Of a DNA stretch of 10,972 nucleotides, positions 5,508 to 10,972 are shown in pieces. The stretch is from an uncultured Clostridia bacterium (lineage in GTDB: Bacteria; Bacillota; Clostridia; TANB77; CAG-508). The notes beneath the pieces are model-generated. The model had not been told where the DNA came from. It ran no database searches and worked only from the letters and a program-made list of their open reading frames with translations. The position numbers and the translations under genes were made by a program. The stretch is from assembly GCA_934169535.1 (NCBI GenBank), contig CAKPOC010000040.1, forward strand, positions 1 through 10,972, written 5' to 3'. Position 1 is the first letter of the stretch. Every line of letters starts with the position of its first letter.

Positions 5508-5667
5508 ATGCTTATTTTAACATATAAGGCCATAAATTGCAAATAAAACCGTACATCAAATTTCGACGGCAATCATTCTTTTTAGCTATGCAAAAAAAAT
5601 CGAAAAAAAGACAATTCATAATTCGACAAAATAAGCATAAAAAAAATCCTAAGAAATGCTTGAAATT
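5476..5667. repeat. nested inverted repeat between the OLE and gatC promoters
   Basis: Two inverted pairs share almost the same centre (about 5572): ATGCTTATTTT (5508-5518) with AAAATAAGCAT (5628-5638), and AATTTCAAGCATT (5476-5488) with AATGCTTGAAATT (5655-5667). Each arm therefore reads AAAATAAGCAT, a spacer of 19 or 16 nt, then AATGCTTGAAATT, once toward the RNA and once toward gatC. The arm toward the RNA is its promoter edge and 5' end. A diverged further copy (GCATGAAATTATAAGG, minus strand) occurs inside the RNA near 5173-5158. Confidence 0.6.
5514..5542 (-). promoter_or_regulatory. promoter of the structured RNA/oapA unit
   Basis: On the minus strand TTGCAA (5542-5537), a 17-nt spacer and TAAAAT (5519-5514) form a good promoter; TGT just before the -10 makes it an extended -10. 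Transcription would start near 5507, which is where the proposed closing helix begins, so promoter and RNA fold support each other. Confidence 0.72.
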
Positions 5668-5679
5668 GCTAAAAAGCTC

Positions 5680-5708
5680 TTGTTTTATTAAAAAATAAAT
5701 TATATAAT
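5680..5708 (+). promoter_or_regulatory. promoter of the gat operon
   Basis: TTGTTT (5680-5685), a 17-nt spacer and a perfect TATAAT (5703-5708) precede gatC; transcription would start near 5715, leaving a short leader with AGAAAGGA as SD. It lies 13 nt downstream of the right arm of the nested inverted repeat. No riboswitch or T-box features are seen. Confidence 0.65.
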
Positions 5709-5740
5709 AGTTGCAGATTTTAAGAAAGGATGTATCCAAT

Positions 5741-6025
5741 ATGAATGTTAGCAAAGAAGAATTATTGCATATAGCAAATCTTTCAGATTTAAATTTAAAG
5801 GAAGAAGAAATTGACAATTATTTAAATAACTTACAAGAAATATTAAACTTTGCACAAATTGTAAACTCTGCTCCAGTTGAAAATATTAACGAAACTTTAG
5901 GAACTGGCGAAAGAATCAATGTTTTTAGAAAAGATGAGGTTAAAGAATTTAAAAACCACGACTTAATGATGGAGAATGCTCCAGAGGCTGAAAATGGAAT
6001 GTTTAAAATTCCAAAAGTTTTATAA
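5741..6025 (+). CDS. gatC: Asp/Glu-tRNA amidotransferase subunit C
   Basis: This 94-aa subunit stabilises GatA and bridges it to GatB in the GatCAB complex, which amidates Glu-tRNA(Gln), and in some species Asp-tRNA(Asn), in the cytosol. Family hallmarks are the N-terminal V-S-K-E-E-x-x-x-I-A-N-L-x-x-L (residues 3-17), the I-x-x-I-L-x-F-type helix (L-Q-E-I-L-N-F-A, 31-38), and the C-terminal A-P-E-A-E-N-G-M-F-K-I-P-K-V. The length is normal. I place the start at the ATG at 5741, where the conserved N-terminus begins and AGAAAGGA lies 10 nt upstream; a TTG at 5711 would overlap the predicted transcription start. It is the first gene of the operon gatC-kinase-gatA-gatB. Confidence 0.95.
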   Translation: MNVSKEELLHIANLSDLNLKEEEIDNYLNNLQEILNFAQIVNSAPVENINETLGTGERINVFRKDEVKEFKNHDLMMENAPEAENGMFKIPKVL

Positions 6026-6043
6026 GGAAGGGAAATTAAAACT

Positions 6044-6622
6044 ATGTCAAATTCAAAAATTATAATAGTAGAAGGTGCACAAGGTGCTGGAAAAACTACT
6101 ATGACCAATTTTATTAGACATGCAATTCCATACACTAATTTATACAGACTAAGCGGAACTGCAGACTCTTCAAAAAAAGGAAAAATAAAATCTCAAAAAA
6201 TGTATGAGGACTTATTAGAGTACATTGAAAAATTGCAAAATATGAGCATAAACTTATTATTTGATAGAACTTTTTTTACAGAGGAAGTTTACTGCAGATT
6301 AGGTTTTAAGGAGTATAATTTTTCAGATATTTATGAAAAACTACTAGACAGACTTGCAAGCATGGATTTTGAAATCTTCTATATAACGTTATATTTAAGT
6401 CACGAAGAAGATTTTGAAAAAAGAATAAAAAGAAGCCAAAAAGCTGTAAATAAATATGCTAAGTTTGATAAACAAAGTAGTATAAATCAACAAAATGAAT
6501 ATCTAAAATTAGCTGATGAGATTAAGAAAAAATATCCACAAATTAAAAATTATAAAATAGACAATTGCAGACCAGAGCAAGAGGTAAAAGAAGAAATTAA
6601 AGAATTACTGAAATGGAAATAA
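6044..6622 (+). CDS. P-loop kinase similar to deoxynucleoside/thymidylate kinases
   Basis: This 192-aa protein starts with a beta strand and a Walker A loop, G11-A-Q-G-A-G-K17-T18-T19, preceded by I-I-I-V-E. A D-R-T-F-F-T-E-E-V-Y segment (residues 74-83) resembles the D/E-R-S/T motif that binds the nucleoside in deoxynucleoside and thymidylate kinases, and the E-K-R-I-K-R-S stretch (124-130) could be the LID with arginines. It is therefore likely a cytosolic phosphotransferase acting on a nucleoside, nucleotide or other small molecule; the substrate is not determined. It lies 18 nt after gatC and 13 nt before gatA, so it is co-transcribed with the amidotransferase genes, an unusual place for such an enzyme. 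AAGGAAGGG serves as SD. It has no N-terminal signal or membrane helix. Confidence 0.8.
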   Translation: MSNSKIIIVEGAQGAGKTTMTNFIRHAIPYTNLYRLSGTADSSKKGKIKSQKMYEDLLEYIEKLQNMSINLLFDRTFFTEEVYCRLGFKEYNFSDIYEKLLDRLASMDFEIFYITLYLSHEEDFEKRIKRSQKAVNKYAKFDKQSSINQQNEYLKLADEIKKKYPQIKNYKIDNCRPEQEVKEEIKELLKWK

Positions 6623-6635
6623 AAAAGGAGGACAT

Positions 6636-8096
6636 ATGAAAGATATTACAAGGCTTACAGTACATGAATTAATAGAAAAAATGCAAAATAAAGAGCTTAT
6701 TCCAAGTCAAATTGTAAAGGCATATGCTGATAGAATAAATGAAAAAGAGCCAGAGGTTCAAGCGTTTGTAACCAAAACTTTAGAAGAAGCTCAAAAAAAG
6801 GCGGAAAATATAGAAAACAATAACATAGAAGGCAAGTTTGCAGGAATTCCAATTGGAATAAAGGACAACATTTGTACAGAAGGAGTAAAAACTACTTGCT
6901 CATCTAAAATGTTAGAAAATTTTATTTCACCATATGATGCAACTGTAATAGAAAAGCTAAACAAAAATAATTTAATAAGCTTAGGAAAGCTAAATATGGA
7001 CGAATTTGCAATGGGAAGTTCAACAGAAAATTCTGCTATAAAAATTACACATAACCCATGGAACTTAAATAAAGTCCCAGGAGGTTCATCAGGAGGCTCT
7101 GCAGCAGCAGTTGCAGCAGATATGGTACCTTGGGCTTTAGGTTCAGATACTGGTGGATCAATAAGAGAGCCAGCATCATTTTGCGGAGTTGTTGGCCTAA
7201 AACCTACATATGGTCTTGTTTCAAGATATGGGCTAGTAGCATTTGCGTCTTCATTGGACCAAATAGGCCCAATTACTAAAGATGTAAAAGACTGCGCAAT
7301 GTTATTAAATTTAATTGCTGGCCCAGATGAAAAAGATTCAACTTCTGCAAACTTACCAAAAAAAGATTATGAAAAAGTGCTAACCGGCGACATAAAAGGA
7401 ATGAAAATAGGTGTTCCAAAAGAATTTTTCGGAGAAGGAATAAATGCTGAAGTTAAAAAATCTTTAGAAGAAGCAATTGAAAAATACAAAAAATTAGGAG
7501 CAACAGTAGAAGAGTGTTCATTAGATGTTGCAAAATATGCACTAGCAGCATACTACATAATTGCATGTGCAGAAGCAAGTTCAAATTTAGGCAGATTTGA
7601 TGGAATAAGATATGGTTATAGAACTAAAAACTACACAAATTTAAAAGAACTATTTAAAAATTCTAGGAGTGAAGGTTTTGGTCCAGAAGTAAAAAGAAGA
7701 ATTATACTAGGAACTTATGTACTTTCTTCTGGTTACTATGACGCATATTACAAAAAAGCACAAAAAGTGCGTACATACGTAATAAATGAATTTGAAAAAC
7801 AGTTATCAAAATATGACGTATTACTTACTCCAGTAGTTCCAACAACAGCATTTGAAATTGGTTCAAAAACAAGTGATCCACTAGAGATGTACTTAGCAGA
7901 TATTTGTACAGTATCTATAAATATCGCCGGAGTTCCAGCAATATCAGTACCTTGCGGAGTAGATAAAGCCGGAATGCCAATAGGAATGCAATTAATAGGA
8001 AGCAAATTTTCTGAAGATAAAATTTTAAATGTGGCTTATGCTTTTGAAAAAGAAGAGAAGTTTAGAGAAAAATATAAACCAGAGTTTAAAAAATAA
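6636..8096 (+). CDS. gatA: Asp/Glu-tRNA amidotransferase subunit A
   Basis: This 486-aa amidase-signature enzyme releases ammonia from glutamine for amidation of Glu-tRNA(Gln) by GatB. The Ser-cisSer-Lys triad is intact: Lys76 in G-I-K-D-N-I, Ser151 in G-G-S-S-G-G-S and the nucleophile Ser175 in G-S-D-T-G-G-S-I-R. The spacing of 75 and 24 residues equals that of S. aureus GatA (Lys79, Ser154, Ser178). The length is typical and the C-terminal V-P-C-G-V-x-x-A-G-M-P-I-G-M-Q-L-I-G block is present. A GGAGG SD lies 5 nt before the ATG. It sits between the kinase and gatB and is surely in the same transcript. Confidence 0.97.
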   Translation: MKDITRLTVHELIEKMQNKELIPSQIVKAYADRINEKEPEVQAFVTKTLEEAQKKAENIENNNIEGKFAGIPIGIKDNICTEGVKTTCSSKMLENFISPYDATVIEKLNKNNLISLGKLNMDEFAMGSSTENSAIKITHNPWNLNKVPGGSSGGSAAAVAADMVPWALGSDTGGSIREPASFCGVVGLKPTYGLVSRYGLVAFASSLDQIGPITKDVKDCAMLLNLIAGPDEKDSTSANLPKKDYEKVLTGDIKGMKIGVPKEFFGEGINAEVKKSLEEAIEKYKKLGATVEECSLDVAKYALAAYYIIACAEASSNLGRFDGIRYGYRTKNYTNLKELFKNSRSEGFGPEVKRRIILGTYVLSSGYYDAYYKKAQKVRTYVINEFEKQLSKYDVLLTPVVPTTAFEIGSKTSDPLEMYLADICTVSINIAGVPAISVPCGVDKAGMPIGMQLIGSKFSEDKILNVAYAFEKEEKFREKYKPEFKK

Positions 8097-8123
8097 AAAA
8101 ATATAGCAATGGAGGAAAATGCA

Positions 8124-9575
8124 ATGGCAAAAAATGATTATGAAGTTGTAATAGGATTAGAAGTTCATGCTGAACTTTCTACAAAAACAAAAATATTTTG
8201 CAATTGTTCGACAAAATTTGGAGGAGTTCCGAATATGCAAACTTGCCCGATTTGTATGGCAATGCCAGGAACACTTCCAGTTCTAAATGAAAAAGTTGTA
8301 GAATATGCAGTAAAAGCGGGACTTGCAACAAATTGTAGCATATCGCAGGATTGCAAAAACGATAGAAAAAATTATTTCTACCCGGACTTGCCTAAATCAT
8401 ATCAAATTTCTCAATTTGATAAACCATTATGCAATCATGGATTTATAGAAATTGAAGATGAAAATGGGGAAAAGAAAAAAGTTAGAATTTTAAGAATTCA
8501 CATAGAAGAAGATGCTGGAAAATTAAATCATAGTGAATTTTCAAGGGAAGGAACCCTTGTCGACTTAAACAGAGCAGGAGTACCTTTAATAGAAATAGTT
8601 TCAGAACCAGATATGCGTGGCGCTAAAGAAGCAGATAATTACTTAAAAAAATTAAAATCTATTTTAGAGTACATAGAAGTATCAGACTGTAAAATGCAGG
8701 AAGGATCTTTTAGAGCTGACGTCAATGTTTCATTACACAAAAAAGGTGAACCTTTAGGAACACGTACTGAAATGAAAAATATGAACTCATTTAAGTCAAT
8801 TACTAGAGCAATAGAATATGAAATAACAAGGCAGGCTGAAATTCTAGATAATGGCGGAAAAATAGAACAAGAAACATTAAGATGGGACGATGTATCAGGA
8901 AAAACATTCTCAATGAGGGACAAAGAAGATGCTCAGGACTACAGATATTTTCCTGAACCAGATTTAGCTAGAATAATGTTATCTGACGAATACATTGAAA
9001 ATGTAATGAAATCACTTCCAGAGCTTCCTGAAAGCAGAAAAGAGCGTTATATTAATGAATTTAAACTTTCAGAAAAAGATGCTAAAATGCTTACTGCGTC
9101 AAAATATTTATCAAATATGTTTGAAGAGGCTGAAAAAATATGTGGTAATGCAAAAGCTGTTGCAAACTGGTTATTATCAGACATTTCAAGAATTTTAAAT
9201 GAAGAAGAAATGGAACCACAAGACATTCCATTTACGGGAAAACAACTAGCAGATTTAATTTCTTTAATTGAAAAAGGAACAATAAGTTCAGCAATAGGAA
9301 AAAAAGTAATTGAAGAAATGTTTGAAGAGGATGCTTCGACAAGAAATCCAGAAGAAATAATAAAAGCAAAAGGATGGATTCAAATTTCAGATGAATCGGC
9401 AATAAAAGAAGTTGTTACAGCTGTATTAGAAGCAAATCCACAATCTATAGCAGACTATAAAGCAGGAAAAGATAGGGCTTTAGGATATTTAGTAGGACAA
9501 GCTATGAAACAAACTAAGGGAAAAGCAAATCCACAAATGCTTAATAAAATGTTTATAGAAGAGCTAAATAAATAA
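8124..9575 (+). CDS. gatB: Asp/Glu-tRNA amidotransferase subunit B
   Basis: This 483-aa subunit phosphorylates the glutamyl side chain of misacylated tRNA with ATP and attaches the ammonia passed from GatA. The N-terminal cradle starts with Y-E-V-V-I-G-L-E-V-H-A-E-L and carries four cysteines (C26, C28, C41, C44) of the zinc site. G-S-F-R-A-D-V-N-V-S and G-T-R-T-E-M-K-N-M-N-S-F are catalytic-domain signatures. The C-terminal third (about 330-483) is the helical and YqeY-like tRNA-binding tail. I place the start at the second ATG (8124) because GGAGG at 8111-8115 sits 8 nt before it; the first ATG (8109) would have this SD inside its own coding sequence. It is the last gene of the operon and is followed by a strong terminator. 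Confidence 0.97.
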   Translation: MAKNDYEVVIGLEVHAELSTKTKIFCNCSTKFGGVPNMQTCPICMAMPGTLPVLNEKVVEYAVKAGLATNCSISQDCKNDRKNYFYPDLPKSYQISQFDKPLCNHGFIEIEDENGEKKKVRILRIHIEEDAGKLNHSEFSREGTLVDLNRAGVPLIEIVSEPDMRGAKEADNYLKKLKSILEYIEVSDCKMQEGSFRADVNVSLHKKGEPLGTRTEMKNMNSFKSITRAIEYEITRQAEILDNGGKIEQETLRWDDVSGKTFSMRDKEDAQDYRYFPEPDLARIMLSDEYIENVMKSLPELPESRKERYINEFKLSEKDAKMLTASKYLSNMFEEAEKICGNAKAVANWLLSDISRILNEEEMEPQDIPFTGKQLADLISLIEKGTISSAIGKKVIEEMFEEDASTRNPEEIIKAKGWIQISDESAIKEVVTAVLEANPQSIADYKAGKDRALGYLVGQAMKQTKGKANPQMLNKMFIEELNK

Positions 9576-9595
9576 AAATATAAAAAGTTACTTTT

Positions 9596-9632
9596 AAAAC
9601 CGACACATCTAAATTGATTTGTCGGTTTTTTT
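9596..9632 (+). terminator. intrinsic terminator of the gat operon
   Basis: A 10-bp stem (AAAACCGACA, 9596-9605, with TGTCGGTTTT, 9620-9629) is closed by a 14-nt loop and followed by T's to 9632. It ends the gatC-gatB transcript 20 nt after the gatB stop. On the minus strand the same stem has a short T-run (TTTT) and could also serve the convergent gene at 9635. Confidence 0.9.
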
Positions 9633-9634
9633 GG

Positions 9635-9895
9635 CTATTTTAATTCATTTACAATTTGATTAAAAGCAATTGCAAAAATAAAAAATATAACAATAAACAT
9701 TGAAAAAGATTTAAAAAGGGAAGAGCCCACTTCATAAATTATGTAAGATGAGTTACTAGTAATATAAATACTTAAAATTAAAGTTGAAAAAAGCAGAAAA
9801 ATGAAGTTTGATCTAATTCCTAGTGCCATTATTTTTTTTACTTTTAAGTTCAAATTAAAATCGAATATGCGAAATATTTTTTTAAAAATTTTCAT
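9635..9895 (-). CDS. small hypothetical membrane protein
   Basis: This 86-aa protein has a basic N-terminus (residues 1-27, many Lys/Arg, likely cytoplasmic) and two hydrophobic segments (about 30-47 and 60-80) separated by a Ser/Tyr-rich loop, so it is probably a two-helix inner-membrane hairpin. I recognise no family. AGGAGA lies 8 nt before the ATG. A TATTAT -10 with preceding TGG (minus strand, 9921-9916) may be its own promoter, though the -35 is weak and the leader would be very short. It converges with gatB across the shared terminator and lies downstream of rpsT, whose terminator separates them. Confidence 0.65.
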   Translation of the reverse strand: MKIFKKIFRIFDFNLNLKVKKIMALGIRSNFIFLLFSTLILSIYITSNSSYIIYEVGSSLFKSFSMFIVIFFIFAIAFNQIVNELK

Positions 9896-9959
9896 AAATT
9901 TAATCTCCTAAAACTATAATACCACAAAAGGGACAAATAAAATAGACGGAAAAATTTAC

Positions 9960-9983
9960 AAAAAAACCGCTATAAAAGCGGTT
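9960..9983 (-). terminator. intrinsic terminator of rpsT
   Basis: On the minus strand a perfect 7-bp stem AACCGCT / AGCGGTT with a TTTAT loop (9983-9965) is followed by a run of T's (to 9960). It lies about 30 nt after the rpsT stop. Confidence 0.85.
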
Positions 9984-10015
9984 AAAATAAAAAACTGTGC
10001 ACAATTTTTTATTTT

Positions 10016-10282
10016 TTATGCATTCATAGCGTTTAATTTTTTAGAAAGTAATGATTTTTTTCTAGCTGCTGTGTTTTTTACTATAACACCCTTTGTGCAA
10101 GCTTGATCTATTTTCTTTGTTGCTTGAGAAAGTAAAACTTTAGCTTCTTCTTTATTTCCTGCTGCAACAGCGTTTTCAAACTTTTTAACAGCTGATTTAT
10201 ATCCTGATTTAATCATATTATTTCTAGTAGTTTTCTTTTCGATAACGTCTACACGTTTTATTGCTGATTTTATATTTGGCAT
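10016..10282 (-). CDS. rpsT: 30S ribosomal protein S20
   Basis: This 88-aa, Lys-rich, helical protein binds 16S rRNA in the body of the 30S subunit. The N-terminus M-P-N-I-K-S-A-I-K-R-V (residues 1-11) is the S20 signature and the C-terminal N-T-A-A-R-K-K-S-L-L-S-K-K-L-N shows the usual helix that packs in the rRNA. The length is normal. AGGAGGTG lies 7 nt before ATG, a very strong SD as expected for a ribosomal protein. It is monocistronic here with its own promoter and terminator, and diverges from nadD. Confidence 0.97.
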   Translation of the reverse strand: MPNIKSAIKRVDVIEKKTTRNNMIKSGYKSAVKKFENAVAAGNKEEAKVLLSQATKKIDQACTKGVIVKNTAARKKSLLSKKLNAMNA

Positions 10283-10321
10283 TTTGACACCTCCTCTTAA
10301 ATTTGCATATTAACATCCATT

Positions 10322-10350
10322 AGTTTATCATAAATCTCCACATTTTGCAA
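10322..10350 (-). promoter_or_regulatory. promoter of rpsT
   Basis: On the minus strand TTGCAA (10350-10345), a 17-nt spacer and TAAACT (10327-10322) with TGA in front of the -10 form a good extended -10 promoter, giving a leader of about 30 nt before the rpsT ATG. Confidence 0.75.
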
Positions 10351-10367
10351 GGAATATTGAAAAAAAC

Positions 10368-10396
10368 TTTACAAATAAGCACAAAAAAACTATAAT
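10368..10396 (+). promoter_or_regulatory. promoter of nadD
   Basis: TTTACA (10368-10373), a 17-nt spacer and a perfect TATAAT (10391-10396) precede nadD. Its -35 lies 17 nt from the divergent rpsT -35, so the two promoters are back to back. A second TATAAT at 10411-10416 lacks a good -35. Confidence 0.75.
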
Positions 10397-10430
10397 TAAT
10401 AGGCAAAAATTATAATATAAGGGGCTTTTT

Positions 10431-10972
10431 ATGAAAATAGGTTTTTTTGGAGGAGCATTTAATCCACCAACTTATGCGCACTTAAATATTGCAAAAGAGG
10501 CAATAGCTAAAATGAAACTGGATCAAGTTTTTTTCGTACCAATGGGAAATACATACAAAAAAGAAGGTTTGATAGATGAAAAAAATAGATATGAAATGTT
10601 AAAAATATTGTGCAAGGAAAATTTTAAGCTAAAAGTAAGTGACATTGAATTAAATAAAAATAAAGAAATGAATGTAGAACAAGCATTTGAGATGATATCA
10701 AAAGAATTTAAAAAAGAAAATTGTGAGCTATTTTTCATAATTGGGGCTGATAACCTAAAAAAGATATTAAAATTTGAAAAATTGAAAAGTACAGATTACA
10801 ATTATATAATAGTAAATAGAAATAACATAAAAATAGAGGAAAATTTTAAAAATTTTCATGTGATTAATATAGAAGAAAATTTTAAAGATATTAGTTCTAC
10901 CAAGGTAAGAAATCTTATAAAAGCAAATAAAATGGAGCAATTAAATAAATATATTCCTCAAGACATTATAGA
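10431..10972 (+). CDS. nadD: nicotinate-nucleotide adenylyltransferase (partial, 3' end off the window)
   Basis: The visible 180 codons encode an enzyme that adenylates nicotinate mononucleotide to deamido-NAD in NAD biosynthesis in the cytosol. The N-terminal G-G-A-F-N-P-P-T-Y-A-H-L is the nucleotidyltransferase signature; the usual H-x-G-H is T-Y-A-H, with the second His kept, a variant that occurs in this superfamily. The C-terminal I-S-S-T-K-V-R (near residue 157) is the second ATP-binding motif. Both motifs are at the expected spacing. AAGGGG lies 6 nt before the ATG and the gene has its own promoter. The reading frame stays open to the window end, so only a short C-terminus is missing. 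Confidence 0.9.
   Translation, partial: MKIGFFGGAFNPPTYAHLNIAKEAIAKMKLDQVFFVPMGNTYKKEGLIDEKNRYEMLKILCKENFKLKVSDIELNKNKEMNVEQAFEMISKEFKKENCELFFIIGADNLKKILKFEKLKSTDYNYIIVNRNNIKIEENFKNFHVINIEENFKDISSTKVRNLIKANKMEQLNKYIPQDII

Noticed and set aside
5711..5740. TTG start ten codons upstream of gatC
   Set aside because: It lies right after the -10 box at the predicted transcription start; GatC homologues begin at the ATG at 5741, which has an SD.
9996..10003. TGTGCACA palindrome after rpsT
   Set aside because: Only 8 bp and without a loop; the real terminator is the 7-bp GC-richer stem at 9965-9983.

Overview
The window is very AT-rich, with A/T-biased codons, strong purine-rich Shine-Dalgarno (SD) sequences and TTGACA/TATAAT-type promoters. 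It carries gatCAB (indirect Gln-tRNA synthesis), a Firmicutes-type YqeG, a TnpV remnant and what looks like an OLE RNA/OapA pair. Together these suggest a low-GC member of the Firmicutes, most likely an anaerobic Clostridia-type chromosome. Species cannot be assigned from sequence reading alone.

Layout, left to right. Bases 1-311 hold a good promoter (117-145) and a 5'-UTR hairpin leading into a two-gene operon (312-1614). The first protein has an acidic linker and a C-terminal winged-helix-like region. The second has an R-N-x5-H motif reminiscent of HEPN ribonucleases and its own C-terminal winged-helix-like region. The operon ends in a perfect 42-nt palindrome that contains its own stop codon and the stop of the convergent gene. 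Bases 1650-2519 (minus strand) look like the degenerate end of a mobile element: an 87-aa orphan, a TnpV gene, three 25-bp tandem repeats and an inverted repeat. Bases 2520-2705 show nothing recognisable.

Bases 2763-4444 carry three plus-strand housekeeping or repair genes: a Nudix hydrolase, DNA-3-methyladenine glycosylase I (tag) and a YqeG-family HAD phosphatase. Facing them on the minus strand is a 174-aa membrane protein with a D-x3-D motif (4457-4981). Just upstream of it is a roughly 500-nt stretch rich in inverted repeats with its own extended -10 promoter and a possible closing helix. This arrangement is that of OLE RNA (ornate, large, extremophilic) followed by oapA. The OLE promoter diverges from the gatC promoter, and the segment between them carries a nested inverted duplication.

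Bases 5741-9575 are a gatC-kinase-gatA-gatB operon. GatCAB converts Glu-tRNA(Gln) to Gln-tRNA(Gln). The inserted P-loop kinase, similar to deoxynucleoside or thymidylate kinases, is unusual. The operon ends at a strong intrinsic terminator. After it come a small two-helix membrane protein and rpsT (ribosomal protein S20), both on the minus strand. The window ends inside nadD on the plus strand, divergent from rpsT, with back-to-back promoters.

The points most worth following up are the OLE/OapA pair and its inverted duplication, the HEPN-like/winged-helix operon beside the mobile-element remnant, and the kinase embedded in the gat operon.
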